Shown one piece after another: positions 26,999 to 36,801 of a stretch of DNA of 64,000 nucleotides; the stretch's first letter is position 1, and every line of letters starts with the position of its first letter. This stretch comes from Yersinia canariae. Its GTDB lineage: Bacteria; Pseudomonadota; Gammaproteobacteria; Enterobacterales; Enterobacteriaceae. The stretch is from positions 2,976,001 through 3,040,000 of the forward strand of contig NZ_CP043727.1 of NCBI RefSeq assembly GCF_009831415.1, in the 5' to 3' direction. The position numbers and the translations under genes were made by a program. The notes beneath the pieces are model-generated. The model searched no databases, was not told the DNA's origin, and saw only the letters and a program-made list of their open reading frames with translations.

Positions 26999-28480
26999 AT
27001 GCAGCCATTTATTACCCTGGAAAATATCAGTAAAACCTTTTATGGCGTCAAAGCGCTAAATAAGGTGGCTATGACTCTATTGCCGGGTGAGGTTCATTGC
27101 CTCGCAGGGCAGAACGGTTGTGGAAAATCAACACTGATCAAGATTATCTCCGGTGTTTACCAACCCGACACAGATGCCGTGATCACCATCGATGGCAAAA
27201 CCTATTCAACCCTGACCCCGATTGAATCTGTCCGTCTGGGGATTCAGGTGATTTATCAAGATTTATCATTATTCCCCAATCTGACCGTGGCTGAAAATAT
27301 CGCCATGAACCATTATCACCACCATCTGTGGGTGAATAAACGCCAGATGCGGGAAACCGCCGAGCGCGTCATTAACAGTATTGATGCCCATCTTAATCTG
27401 GACGATTTGGTTGAGGATTTACCTATCGCCCAGAAACAATTAGTCGCTATCTGCCGCGCGCTGGCACAGGATGCCCGCCTCATTGTGATGGATGAACCTA
27501 CCGCGTCTCTAACCCGACAAGAGGTTAACGGCTTGCTGCGAGTGGTGCATGAACTGAAATCACGTAATATTTGCGTGGTATTTGTCAGCCACCGCTTGAG
27601 CGAAGTGCTGGAGATTTCAGACCGCATTACCGTGCTGAAAGACGGTAACTGGGTTGGCACCTACCCTGCTACTGAAGTGGATAACCAGCGGCTGGCGTGG
27701 TTGATGACCGGGATGAAATTTGACTTTCAGGTACTCCCGCCTTACAGCGCAGACCGCCCGGCAGTGCTGGCGGTAGAAGAGCTTTCCCGCGGAAACGAAT
27801 ACCACAATATTTCACTGACTTTGCATCCCGGCGAAATTGTCTCACTGGTCGGCTTACTGGGTTCTGGCCGAACAGAGCTTTGTCTCAGCCTATTTGGTTT
27901 AACTACGCCGGAGTCCGGCACCATTCGTATCAATGATAAACCAATGTATTTCGCCAGCAACCGCGATGCCATTGCTGCTGGTGTGGGTTATGTTTCGGAA
28001 GATCGCATGAGCACCGGGCTGATTATGGAGCAATCAATCCGCGACAATATCAGCGCCACTGTATTACACCGGCTTAAAAATGCCTTCCACCTGATGCGAA
28101 CTGAACGAATCGATACACTGGTCGAAGACATGGTGAAGCACCTGTCGATTAAAATCGGCAATAGCGATTTGCCGGTCAATACATTATCTGGCGGGAACGC
28201 CCAGCGCATTGCTATTGCCAAATGGCTGGCAACCGACCCACAAATTCTGATCCTAGACTCGCCAACTGTAGGGGTGGACATCGCCAACAAAGCCGGTATT
28301 TATAATATTATCAATGCATTGGCCGCGCGGGGGATTGCAGTATTAATGGTTTGTGATGAGATTGATGAAGCTTACTTTAATAGCCACCGTATTTTAGTTA
28401 TGCGGTCCGGGCGGCTTGTGCAGGAGTTCTTGCCGAGTAACAGCAACGAAGCAGCCATTGCGGAGGTAGTAAATGGCTAA
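26999..28480 (+). CDS. Sugar-type ABC importer, double ATPase subunit
   Basis: A 493-residue RbsA/MglA-type protein with two ATPase domains. Domain 1 (about residues 5-235) has Walker A GQNGCGKST and Walker B LIVMDEPTASL. Domain 2 (about 255-490) has a degenerate Walker A, GLLGSGRTEL without the lysine, signature LSGGNAQRI, and a Walker B ILILDSPTVGVD in which Ser replaces the usual Glu. A degenerate second site is common in this family, though the Ser is less so. I start at 26999, which has AGGGGA before it; a longer frame starts at 26951 within the hairpin. Confidence 0.87.
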   Translation: MQPFITLENISKTFYGVKALNKVAMTLLPGEVHCLAGQNGCGKSTLIKIISGVYQPDTDAVITIDGKTYSTLTPIESVRLGIQVIYQDLSLFPNLTVAENIAMNHYHHHLWVNKRQMRETAERVINSIDAHLNLDDLVEDLPIAQKQLVAICRALAQDARLIVMDEPTASLTRQEVNGLLRVVHELKSRNICVVFVSHRLSEVLEISDRITVLKDGNWVGTYPATEVDNQRLAWLMTGMKFDFQVLPPYSADRPAVLAVEELSRGNEYHNISLTLHPGEIVSLVGLLGSGRTELCLSLFGLTTPESGTIRINDKPMYFASNRDAIAAGVGYVSEDRMSTGLIMEQSIRDNISATVLHRLKNAFHLMRTERIDTLVEDMVKHLSIKIGNSDLPVNTLSGGNAQRIAIAKWLATDPQILILDSPTVGVDIANKAGIYNIINALAARGIAVLMVCDEIDEAYFNSHRILVMRSGRLVQEFLPSNSNEAAIAEVVNG

Positions 28481-29495
28481 CCCCCATGCACTTAATAAAT
28501 CTGATGTTGGTAAAACAGGTTTATTCAATAAAGAAAATCTGAAACGCCATGAGGTCATGTTGGCTTTCACTATATTGATTATTTCGACTTATCTTGCATT
28601 CACCAGCCCAGATTTTCTCACGCTCGCCAATATTTATGACTTGATAAATAACTATGCCATGTTGACCATTTTGGCGTGTGGTTTGTTTATCGTATTGATT
28701 TCTGGCGGTATTGATATTTCATTCCCGGCGATGACCATTATCTCGCAATATGTCATGGTGACATTAATTGTGAAGTTTGGTGGTAACTTCCCAGTGGCCT
28801 TCGCGCTGGCTGGGGGCATCGGCTTATTGCTGGGGTTGATTAATGCGCTATTGGTTAATCGCCTGCGCGTGCCATCCATCATTATTACCATTTCCACACT
28901 GAATATATTCTACGGATTACTGCTGTATCTCAGCCGGGGCATCTGGCTGTATACCTACCCGGAATGGTTCGAACACGGGCCGATGTTGTTCTCCTTCACG
29001 GCTGCTGATGGTTATGACTATGGTCTTTCGCTGCCCATTTTGACCTTGCTGACGACCATTATTGTCACTGCCCTGCTGATGACTCGCACAAGTATTGGCC
29101 GGCAAATTTATGCATTAGGTGGGAATCAGGAAGCGGCATCCCGCATGGGATTCAGCATTCTTAAACTGCAACTGTTTGTTTATGGCTATATGGGCTTCTT
29201 ATCCGGAATCGCCGGGGTGGTGCAATCCTATACCGTTTTGACGGTGGCACCAGACTCGCTGCTGGGTTATGAACTCACCGTATTGGCAGCGGTAGTGTTG
29301 GGCGGCACCAGTATTGTCGGCGGGCGCGGCACCTTAACCGGCACTCTGCTGGGGGTGATTTTGCTGGCAATACTACAAAATGGTTTGAATTTACTGGGTA
29401 TTTCGTCGTACTGGCACACCGTGGTTATCGGTCTGGTGATTGTCATCAGTATCAGTGTGACGGCCTGGGGCCAACGTCATAAGGTAGGGATATAA
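28473..29495 (+). CDS. Sugar-type ABC importer, permease 1
   Basis: A 340-residue inner-membrane permease of the RbsC/LivH-like BPD_transp_2 family, with about nine or ten hydrophobic segments. The cytoplasmic coupling region is GRQIYALGGNQEAASRMGFSI near residues 208-228, and the GGTSIVGGRGTLTGTLLG segment follows. It overlaps the ATPase gene by 8 nt. A second permease follows, so the channel is a heterodimer, unlike RbsC homodimers. Substrate unknown. Confidence 0.85.
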   Translation: MANPHALNKSDVGKTGLFNKENLKRHEVMLAFTILIISTYLAFTSPDFLTLANIYDLINNYAMLTILACGLFIVLISGGIDISFPAMTIISQYVMVTLIVKFGGNFPVAFALAGGIGLLLGLINALLVNRLRVPSIIITISTLNIFYGLLLYLSRGIWLYTYPEWFEHGPMLFSFTAADGYDYGLSLPILTLLTTIIVTALLMTRTSIGRQIYALGGNQEAASRMGFSILKLQLFVYGYMGFLSGIAGVVQSYTVLTVAPDSLLGYELTVLAAVVLGGTSIVGGRGTLTGTLLGVILLAILQNGLNLLGISSYWHTVVIGLVIVISISVTAWGQRHKVGI

Positions 29496-29497
29496 CC

Positions 29498-30481
29498 ATG
29501 TCGAAAACAACTCAACGTGATCATACCGAGCGCTGGCTGGTAGCACTGCTGGTGCTGGTGGGGGGGGTATTCAGTGTCCTGATCCCGCAGGTATTCTGGT
29601 CTACGGCTAACTTTCAGTCCATCGCCTCACAAATCCCTGTCGCGGGAGTATTGACGCTGGCAATGGCCATCACCATGCTGACCGGCGGTATCAACTTATC
29701 AATTATTGCTACTGCGAATGCCAGCGCACTGGTGATGGCCTGGGTTTGTACCCATCTGGAGCCCACCTTCAGTTCAATGATATTGATGTTGTTAGCCGGG
29801 GCTTCGGTTGCTTTGGTGGTGGGGATTATCAATGGGATACTAATCTCGGTTGTTCGGGTCTCCCCTATTTTGGCGACGCTGGGCATCATGACCTTGCTTA
29901 AAGGCGTGAATGTGCTTATCTCCAAAGGTTCGGCAATTTCGAACTTTCCAAACTATGTGCTGGCGTTGGATCGCAGCTATTTTCTCGGGGTTCCGGTGCC
30001 GCTTTATCTGTTTGCTGCGGTGGCGTTGGTTATCTGGCTTATTCTGACCAAGACCCCACTGGGTCGCCAGATATACCTGTCCGGCTCTAACGAAAAAGCC
30101 ACCTTTTTCTCGGGGATTAATACCCGGCGCACACTGATTTGGGTGTATGTGATTTCATCATTACTGTGCGCTGTCGCGGCATTGTTGATGATGTCAAAAC
30201 TCAACTCGGCCAAAGCTTCTTACGGCGAGTCATTGCTGCTTATCACTATCTTGGCGACAGTCTTGGGCGGGGTGAATCCTGATGGCGGATTCGGGAAGAT
30301 TTTCGGCATAGTGTTAGCGCTGTTCTTACTGCAAATGCTGGAAAGCGGGCTGAATATCATGGGGGTGAGTAGCTATATCACTATGGCTCTGTGGGGTTCG
30401 CTGCTGTTGGCGTTTATCTTTGTGAAAGGCGCGAAGATCCCGGCATTGAGTTTCTTACGACAGAAAAAACCGTCAAATTAA
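29498..30481 (+). CDS. Sugar-type ABC importer, permease 2
   Basis: A 327-residue inner-membrane permease of the same family as its neighbour. It has a hydrophobic N-terminus, an LTGGINLSI segment near residue 61, the coupling region GRQIYLSGSNEKATFFSGI and the late LGGVNPDGGFGKIFG. It starts two bases after the stop of permease 1. The paired permeases resemble the AI-2 (LsrC/LsrD) and YtfT/YjfF arrangements. No lsr processing genes are here, so I do not name it lsr. The operon ends in the hairpins at 30501-30557. Confidence 0.85.
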   Translation: MSKTTQRDHTERWLVALLVLVGGVFSVLIPQVFWSTANFQSIASQIPVAGVLTLAMAITMLTGGINLSIIATANASALVMAWVCTHLEPTFSSMILMLLAGASVALVVGIINGILISVVRVSPILATLGIMTLLKGVNVLISKGSAISNFPNYVLALDRSYFLGVPVPLYLFAAVALVIWLILTKTPLGRQIYLSGSNEKATFFSGINTRRTLIWVYVISSLLCAVAALLMMSKLNSAKASYGESLLLITILATVLGGVNPDGGFGKIFGIVLALFLLQMLESGLNIMGVSSYITMALWGSLLLAFIFVKGAKIPALSFLRQKKPSN

Positions 30482-30500
30482 GAATATTTTCTCCAAAAGA

Positions 30501-30527
30501 AAAGGCTGGCGATTAATGCCAGCCTTT
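30501..30527. terminator. Bidirectional terminator between the ABC operon and tmaR
   Basis: AAAGGCTGGC (30501-30510) and GCCAGCCTTT (30518-30527) form a 10-bp stem with a 7-nt loop. A T-rich tract follows on both strands, better on the minus strand (TTTTCTTTT). It ends the ABC operon in one direction and tmaR in the other. Confidence 0.85.
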
Positions 30528-30530
30528 CTC

Positions 30531-30557
30531 TTGATAGCATTAAAATAATGCTATCAA
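30531..30557. terminator. Second hairpin beside the tmaR stop
   Basis: TTGATAGCATT (30531-30541) and AATGCTATCAA (30547-30557) form a perfect 11-bp stem with a 5-nt loop. It lies 13 bases past the tmaR stop on the minus strand and next to the terminator at 30501-30527. AT-rich and without its own T run, it probably assists 3'-end formation. Confidence 0.6.
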
Positions 30558-30569
30558 ACCAGAGTGAAG

Positions 30570-30908
<339 letters not shown>

Positions 30909-31044
30909 TTACACAAATTCAATTGCTGGTGACCAGGCTACCTGCACCATACCGCTTTGCCGTACCTGGTGACAAGATTCATTGAGTTATCTTACCTGCT
31001 TTACCCGCCAGACAGAAATTTCATCTGCCTTAAGATCCGATTGA

Positions 31045-32103
31045 TCACCTGCGCAAGGTCATATTAATCAGATCATCCAATTCCTCAAGCTGTTTGGTTA
31101 ACTCAAGACTCAGCCAAACATAGCCATAAATCGGCGTTTCAATCTGTTGTTCTTGCGTCACGGCCAACATCAATGATTTCAACTCAGTCGAGATTTCACC
31201 CAATTCACCGGCAACTTCCCGCTCACGGGCCGGTGAACCATCGCGCAAACTGTCACTTAATATATTAAGAGTGCGGATCGTCATCAATTGAGTGCTGCGC
31301 AAACCTTTGGCATTGAGCATAATAAAATGGCTTTCTCGCGATGACCAATAGGCATCCACCAGCAATTCCAACGTGCAAATCAGATTGCGGCTTAATGTCT
31401 GGATAGCCTCAAAAACATCTTTATTAATATGGGATTCTTTACTGGCTGGCGCAATGAAAGTACGCATTTTAACTGATTGATTAAGCGCGTTTTTTAATTT
31501 TGGCTCTAATCGTGGGCGCTCAATAACATTGGGTGATAAATAAGCAGCATAGATTTGGCTGATTGCGCGCAAATTATCACTCATTTGCATGCGCCAATGG
31601 GTAAAGGCGCGCTGCGGATAGACACTGGTAAAAACTAACGCCAATAATGAGCCAAAAATAACATCGCCGCTGCGCCACAGCGCCGTCGCCATATCCCCTG
31701 GAGCTGACCCGCACACCACCGCCAATGTGATGCCGATTAGCAAGGCCATGTAGGGGCGTTTGCCCAACGTCAGGTAGCCGCACAGGAACATTACCACCCC
31801 ACACCAGGCCAGCATCAATATTAAAGAATAGGACTCAAGGTAAAGCGCTATCAGGCCAGATATCGCGCCAAAAACAGTGCCACCAATACGCTGCATGGCT
31901 CGGGACAGCACATTGCCCCAATAGGAAATAGGCCCCATCACCACCACTAATGTTATCAGCGGCCAAGTGCCCTCAGGAACCGCCAGTAAGCGGATAATCA
32001 GGAACGTTAAGATAAACGCGAGCGTAATACGTAAAGCATGCGTAATGCGGTAATGGGTATAAATCAGGTTATCCAATGGCGATATTTTTTTGTTCAGGCG
32101 CAC
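31045..32103 (-). CDS. yeeA: YeeA-like inner-membrane protein (FUSC family)
   Basis: A 352-residue protein with about six hydrophobic helices in residues 18-165 followed by a long soluble, helical C-terminal half. This is the layout of FUSC-family (fusaric acid resistance/AaeB-like) proteins. Conserved parts include PEGTWPLITLVVVMGPISYW and RIGGTVFGAISGL. In E. coli yeeA is next to yeeX (tmaR), as here. Its function is unknown; transport or efflux is only inferred from the family. No other gene of an efflux system is adjacent. Confidence 0.88.
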   Translation of the reverse strand: MRLNKKISPLDNLIYTHYRITHALRITLAFILTFLIIRLLAVPEGTWPLITLVVVMGPISYWGNVLSRAMQRIGGTVFGAISGLIALYLESYSLILMLAWCGVVMFLCGYLTLGKRPYMALLIGITLAVVCGSAPGDMATALWRSGDVIFGSLLALVFTSVYPQRAFTHWRMQMSDNLRAISQIYAAYLSPNVIERPRLEPKLKNALNQSVKMRTFIAPASKESHINKDVFEAIQTLSRNLICTLELLVDAYWSSRESHFIMLNAKGLRSTQLMTIRTLNILSDSLRDGSPAREREVAGELGEISTELKSLMLAVTQEQQIETPIYGYVWLSLELTKQLEELDDLINMTLRR

Positions 32104-32217
32104 AACTTACCTACTTCCAATAAGATACCAAAACCTAAGTCTAGCTGAGTTATTTCACTCTGGCACCGGGTTAACCGTTACCAAAAGTGGCAGGAACAGG
32201 TCGGGGAGAATAGATAT

Positions 32218-32242
32218 CCCCGTCAGATATTGCCCGACGGGG
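32218..32242 (-). terminator. Hairpin after the SDR-type reductase gene
   Basis: CCCCGTC (32218-32224) and GACGGGG (32236-32242) form a 7-bp GC stem eight bases past the stop at 32251. On the minus strand it is followed by ATATCTATT, a weak T tract. A plausible intrinsic terminator. Confidence 0.6.
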
Positions 32243-32250
32243 AAATAGAC

Positions 32251-33360
32251 TTATTTAAAATCAACCGCCATTTGTTGCACAATAGACACGCCAGAACTGG
32301 ACTCAACACAGCAAGCAATATAATCCGTGAAACGTGGTGACCTTGGCATACCCAGGCTGAGCAAACGTTCATTACTAAACCGCACGTTAAGCATGGCAAA
32401 AGCACCATATAAGCGCATGGCTTTTAGCATTAAGCGCTCATTGCAGGGGCCAAAAATCCCTTTCAGTTGGTTACGCATCTGTACCAATGCACCATATTCT
32501 ACCTGGCAATAATCCGTGCCCATGGGTTTCTGCCGGGCAGCTGTTGACATCGCCTGATCAATCTCAGCGAAACTGACACTTTCTTTCTCTCCGGCAGAAA
32601 TATGGTAAATATTTTCAGGTAAGTTTGGATGCAGCAAAATACACACTAAAGCATTAGCACAATAATCGACTGGAATAACATCAATATAGTCATCCAGAGA
32701 GCACATGAACTTACGCAGCATTAATGCCATACGAAATACCCAAAAGATGCTGCTGGAAGGTTGGCAACCCAGACGAGTATGCCCAACAACAATCGATGGC
32801 CGGGCAAATACCAATGGTAATCCTGGGCATTCTTCGGCTAATAGACGTTCAATTGCTGATTTTGATTTGGTGTATTCCACCAAATGAGCATCATCTTCGG
32901 CGGATAAGATCCGCTCACTCACCACCGTGTCGGCATCTGGAGTGCAAGACATGGCCGTGCCTACGTGAATAAATCTTTGTAAACCAGAAACTTGCGCCAT
33001 TTTTTTGCCAAAGGCTAATGTGCCATCGACATTCACTTTCCAAATTAATGGATTATTGCCGAAGGAGGCAACTGCAGCACAATTAATAACATGCGTTACC
33101 TTATCGATACGCGGGTCATTGATAAAACTGTCCGGTTCCGCTAAATCACCTAATAAAATATGGCTAACATCTATTTTATTCAATCGCCCATTTGGGAGAT
33201 AAAATTTCGCCATATTCTCTCGAATACGAGTAAGCCCCTGCTCCGGTGTATTGGCCCGGACCAATAATAAATAATTAAAATCTGAGTTTTCCAACAATAG
33301 CTTTTCGAGTACAGCTCCGCCCAGAAAACCAGTTGCACCGGTTAACAGAAGTGTTTTCAC
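32251..33360 (-). CDS. Extended-SDR reductase, NAD_binding_4 (thioester reductase-like) family
   Basis: A 369-residue cytoplasmic oxidoreductase. The Rossmann start TLLLTGATGFLGGAVLEKLL is clear, VINCAAVASFG follows, and the catalytic Tyr/Lys are in VEYTKSKSAIERLL near residues 159-172. RPSIVVGHTRLG matches the thioester-reductase/fatty acyl-CoA reductase group. The substrate is not visible: no carrier-protein or adenylation gene lies nearby, so an acyl-CoA or other thioester is only a guess. The C-terminal about 100 residues are not recognised. It stands alone, divergent from sbcB across 238 bases. Confidence 0.75.
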   Translation of the reverse strand: MKTLLLTGATGFLGGAVLEKLLLENSDFNYLLLVRANTPEQGLTRIRENMAKFYLPNGRLNKIDVSHILLGDLAEPDSFINDPRIDKVTHVINCAAVASFGNNPLIWKVNVDGTLAFGKKMAQVSGLQRFIHVGTAMSCTPDADTVVSERILSAEDDAHLVEYTKSKSAIERLLAEECPGLPLVFARPSIVVGHTRLGCQPSSSIFWVFRMALMLRKFMCSLDDYIDVIPVDYCANALVCILLHPNLPENIYHISAGEKESVSFAEIDQAMSTAARQKPMGTDYCQVEYGALVQMRNQLKGIFGPCNERLMLKAMRLYGAFAMLNVRFSNERLLSLGMPRSPRFTDYIACCVESSSGVSIVQQMAVDFK

Positions 33361-33598
33361 TATGAGTCCTACTTATTATATTCAGTAGGCGAATTGTATG
33401 AATAGCTAAGTAAACGGCAGGTAAATATTAGTGAGATCGGCTTACTTTGAGTGAAATATAATTATTTCAAAATAAATCCTGACGTCCCAGCCCGGCTGAA
33501 ATGATATTCTAAAACCAATGCCATTGGTCACTGCGGCTTACCGCTAGCGGAGGCCCGTCATAAAGAATGACCATAAGAATTAAGGGTTAAACTGAATA

Positions 33599-35029
33599 AT
33601 GTCAGATAAAAATAAGCAACCAACATTTTATGTGCACGATTATGAAACCTTTGGTCAGCGCCCGGCATTAGACCGGCCAGCGCAGTTTGCCGGGGTACGC
33701 ACCGATTTGGATTTCAATATCATCGAAGAACCCTTGGTAGTTTACTGCGCCCCCGCAGATGACTATCTGCCGCAGCCAGAAGCCGTCATGATCACCGGCA
33801 TCACCCCACAACATGCTTTAGCCAATGGGGTAAATGAAGCTGAATTTGCACGCCAAATCCATCAGGCTTTCAATGTACCCGGCACTTGTATCCTCGGTTA
33901 CAACAACATTCGTTTCGATGATGAAGTTAGCCGCAATATTTTCTATCGTAATTTCTACGATCCCTATGCCTATAGCTGGCAAGGGGGTAATTCTCGCTGG
34001 GACTTGCTTGATGTCATGCGCGCCTGCTACGCCCTGCGACCGGACGGCATTGTCTGGCCGGAAAACGAAGATGGCCTACCCAGCTTCAAATTAGAGCATT
34101 TAACTAAAGCCAATGGCGTCGAACACTTACATGCCCATGATGCGATGTCAGATGTGTATGCCACCATCGCTATGGCAAAACGGGTAAAACAAGCCCAGCC
34201 GCGGCTGTTTGATTACCTCTATCAGCATCGCAGTAAACATAAAATAAACGCACTGATTGATATCGCGGATATGACGCCACTGGTTCATGTGTCCGGCATG
34301 TTTGGTGCGGCACGCGGTAACACCAGTTGGGTCGCGCCATTGGCATGGCATCCTGAGAATAAAAATGCAGTAATTATGTGTGATCTGGCGGGTGACATGT
34401 CGCCCCTGCTGGAGCTGGACAGTGATACATTGCGTGAGCGGCTGTATACCCGCCGCGATAAACTCAATGCTCAAGACGCTGCCGTGCCACTGAAACTGGT
34501 ACATATCAATAAATGCCCGGTGCTGGCTCCCGCCAAAACCCTGCTGGCAGAAAATGCCGAACGACTGGGTATTGACCGTCAGCGCTGCCTGCAAAATCTG
34601 CAACTGTTGCGGCAAAATCCGCAAGTCCGCGAAAAAGTGGTCGCCCTGTTTGCTGAAGCCGAACCTTTTGCCGTGCCCGACGATGTGGATGCACAGCTCT
34701 ATAATGGCTTTTTCAGTGATGCTGACCGCGCCACCATGAAAATTATTCTGCAAACTGAGCCGCAAAATCTGCCAGCACTGGATTTGACATTCCAGGACCC
34801 ACGACTGGCAGAGCTACTATTCCGTTTTCGCGCACGTAACTACCCTAATACCTTGACTGATAAGGAACAAAAGCGCTGGTTAGAACATCGTCGTGAAGCA
34901 CTGAATCCAGAAAGAGTGCAAGACTATGTGCTGCAACTGGAGCAGTTTTATAATCTGTATGAGGGAGACAAAGAGAAGCTGGCCCTGCTAAAAGCACTGT
35001 TTGACTATGCCAGAGATCTGGTGAGTTAA
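33599..35029 (+). CDS. sbcB: Exodeoxyribonuclease I (SbcB)
   Basis: A 476-residue 3'-5' single-strand DNA exonuclease, used in recombination and mismatch repair. The DEDDh active site begins with HDYETFG (Asp and Glu near residues 14 and 16) and includes GYNNIRFDDEV and the DAMSDVYATI motif. The C-terminal helical domain (LEHRREALNPERVQDY) is complete, and the length matches E. coli ExoI. The leader contains an inverted repeat CCAATG/CATTGG and a CCGCTAGCGG palindrome (33525-33550). In E. coli it also lies near plaP (yeeF). Ends at a strong bidirectional terminator. Confidence 0.96.
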   Translation: MSDKNKQPTFYVHDYETFGQRPALDRPAQFAGVRTDLDFNIIEEPLVVYCAPADDYLPQPEAVMITGITPQHALANGVNEAEFARQIHQAFNVPGTCILGYNNIRFDDEVSRNIFYRNFYDPYAYSWQGGNSRWDLLDVMRACYALRPDGIVWPENEDGLPSFKLEHLTKANGVEHLHAHDAMSDVYATIAMAKRVKQAQPRLFDYLYQHRSKHKINALIDIADMTPLVHVSGMFGAARGNTSWVAPLAWHPENKNAVIMCDLAGDMSPLLELDSDTLRERLYTRRDKLNAQDAAVPLKLVHINKCPVLAPAKTLLAENAERLGIDRQRCLQNLQLLRQNPQVREKVVALFAEAEPFAVPDDVDAQLYNGFFSDADRATMKIILQTEPQNLPALDLTFQDPRLAELLFRFRARNYPNTLTDKEQKRWLEHRREALNPERVQDYVLQLEQFYNLYEGDKEKLALLKALFDYARDLVS

Positions 35030-35053
35030 CATCGATAATAGATTTAATCCCAT

Positions 35054-35083
35054 AAAAAACGGAGCCATATGGCTCCGTTTTTC
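35054..35083. terminator. Bidirectional terminator between sbcB and plaP
   Basis: AAAACGGAGCC and GGCTCCGTTTT flank a 4-base ATAT centre, giving an 11-bp perfect stem with A and T runs on the two sides. It serves the convergent sbcB and plaP genes. Confidence 0.92.
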
Positions 35084-35101
35084 GTCAGCAATAACAAGCG
35101 A

Positions 35102-36490
35102 TTACTGTGCCAGTTCGCCATTAAATTGTGGCAGCGCCTGACGGAAAGCACGGGTTTTCCAGATCATATAAAGCAGACCAATTGACCCCCACACCAAGCC
35201 CAGCGTCATTGAGCTACTTTCCAGATTCATCCACAGCACACCGACCGTCCCTGCACCAATCATCGGCAGAATCAGGTAGCTTAAATGATCCTTAAACGTT
35301 TTATTACAACGTTCGCGGATATAGAACTGTGAAATCACTGACAGGTTAACGAAGGTAAAGGCCACCAGCGCACCGAAGTTAATCAATGCTGTTGCCGTCA
35401 CCAAGTCAAATGAAATAGCAGACAATGCCACGCCGCCAACCAACAGTACGTTGATTGCCGGGGTACGCCATTTCGGATGCACGTAACCAAACACTTTCTC
35501 CGGGAATACCCCATCACGACCCATCACATACAACAAGCGCGAAACGCCGGCGTGCGCGGCCATACCAGATGCCAACACCGTGACACAGGAGAAGCACAGA
35601 ATGACTGACTGGAAGAATTTACCGGCCACAAACAGCATGATTTCCGGCTGCGATGCATCAGGATCCGTGAAGCGCGAAATGTCCGGGAAGTAGAGTTGCA
35701 GGAAATAAGACACCACAATAAAGATGATGCCGCCAATCAATGCCGTCAGGAAAATCGCTTTCGGGATGACTTTACCGGCATTCGGTGTTTCTTCAGACAG
35801 CGAACTGATGCCATCGAAACCGAGGAATGAGAAGCACAGTATCGTGGCCCCGGTTATCATCGGCACCAAATGGGCATTCTCAGAATAGAACGGACGTGGG
35901 CTAACCAGTGTGCCTGTTCCTTCACCTTGATAAACACCGTGAATCAGCAGCCCCATAAAGACCACCATGACAGCCACTTGGACTACAACGATGATTGAGT
36001 TCAGGTTAGCAACCACATTAATGCCACGCAGATTGAACAGCGTCATCAGGCTAACTAGTGCGCCGACAAAAATCCAAGATGGCACGCCTGGGAAAATCGC
36101 CTCGAGATAAATTTTTGCCAACAGAATATTAATCATCGGCATGAACAGATAGTCCAGCAGTGATGACCAACCCACCATAAAGCCAACATTTGGGCTAATG
36201 GATTTCTGGGCGTAGGTATAGGCCGATCCCGCAGATGGGAAGCGCTTAACCAATTTGCCATAGCTGATGGCAGTGAACAGCACCGCAATCAGCGCAATGG
36301 CGTAAGAAGTCGCGACGTGACCATCGGTCAGGCCGGATACAATGCCAAAAGTATCGAAAATAGTCATCGGCTGTAAATAAGCCAAACCCATCATCACAAC
36401 TTGCACTAATGTCAGTGTTTTTCTAAGTTGAACACGGTTATTGGTGCCAGTTTGATTGGTACCGACGGCAACAGTAGCGTTATGCGTCAT
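35102..36490 (-). CDS. plaP: PlaP (YeeF), low-affinity putrescine importer, APC superfamily
   Basis: A 462-residue transporter with about twelve hydrophobic helices, of the amino acid/polyamine APC family. It resembles E. coli PlaP throughout ([53 protein letters not shown]), and sbcB is its neighbour there too. In E. coli PlaP imports putrescine in a proton-dependent way and is needed for surface motility. Unusually, a 71-codon open frame in a long structured leader overlaps its start. Confidence 0.92.
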   Translation of the reverse strand: MTHNATVAVGTNQTGTNNRVQLRKTLTLVQVVMMGLAYLQPMTIFDTFGIVSGLTDGHVATSYAIALIAVLFTAISYGKLVKRFPSAGSAYTYAQKSISPNVGFMVGWSSLLDYLFMPMINILLAKIYLEAIFPGVPSWIFVGALVSLMTLFNLRGINVVANLNSIIVVVQVAVMVVFMGLLIHGVYQGEGTGTLVSPRPFYSENAHLVPMITGATILCFSFLGFDGISSLSEETPNAGKVIPKAIFLTALIGGIIFIVVSYFLQLYFPDISRFTDPDASQPEIMLFVAGKFFQSVILCFSCVTVLASGMAAHAGVSRLLYVMGRDGVFPEKVFGYVHPKWRTPAINVLLVGGVALSAISFDLVTATALINFGALVAFTFVNLSVISQFYIRERCNKTFKDHLSYLILPMIGAGTVGVLWMNLESSSMTLGLVWGSIGLLYMIWKTRAFRQALPQFNGELAQ

Positions 36491-36695
36491 GATTCAGCCT
36501 CCCCATACCTTTAACCCAATTTGCAAGTGTAGCTCGCAGGTCAGAGGTGACGGGGAAACTTCGTATCTGCCTGGGATACGTAAGTGGGGAAACGAGAGCG
36601 GTGTAACGGGTATTTGCCATACCAGTTGCTCCATAATCGCTGCATGTGCAGCGCATACCGGTGGGCACCGGCGCCAGTGTGAATAATTGCCCCAT
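36480..36695 (-). CDS. Possible leader ORF overlapping the plaP start
   Basis: A 71-codon frame starts at the ATG at 36695-36693 ([14 protein letters not shown]), preceded at a workable distance by GAGGAAAG. It ends with a TAA at 36482-36480, inside the first codons of plaP, so plaP could be coupled to it. It has no family I recognise and is rich in Thr, Arg and Cys. It may be chance. The same stretch holds three successive hairpins. The frame stays open upstream to 36803. Confidence 0.35.
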   Translation of the reverse strand: MGQLFTLAPVPTGMRCTCSDYGATGMANTRYTALVSPLTYPRQIRSFPVTSDLRATLANWVKGMGRLNHDA

Positions 36696-36800
36696 CTTTC
36701 TTTCCTCATAACGGCGATTTTCGTATGTGAATAATCGCTCGCGGACCTGTTTATCTATCCGGATCGTTGTCCGGCCTCTTGATTTGTGAAAACACGAATG
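36491..36800 (-). promoter_or_regulatory. Structured plaP leader with three hairpins
   Basis: Perfect short stems occur in series: CCGGTG/CACCGG (36658-36671), CGCTGCA/TGCAGCG (36638-36653) and CGTATC/GATACG (36562-36580). The GC content exceeds that of nearby intergenic DNA. The region could be a regulatory mRNA leader for the polyamine importer. I recognise no known riboswitch class. The promoter is not obvious. Confidence 0.5.
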
Positions 36801-36801
36801 C

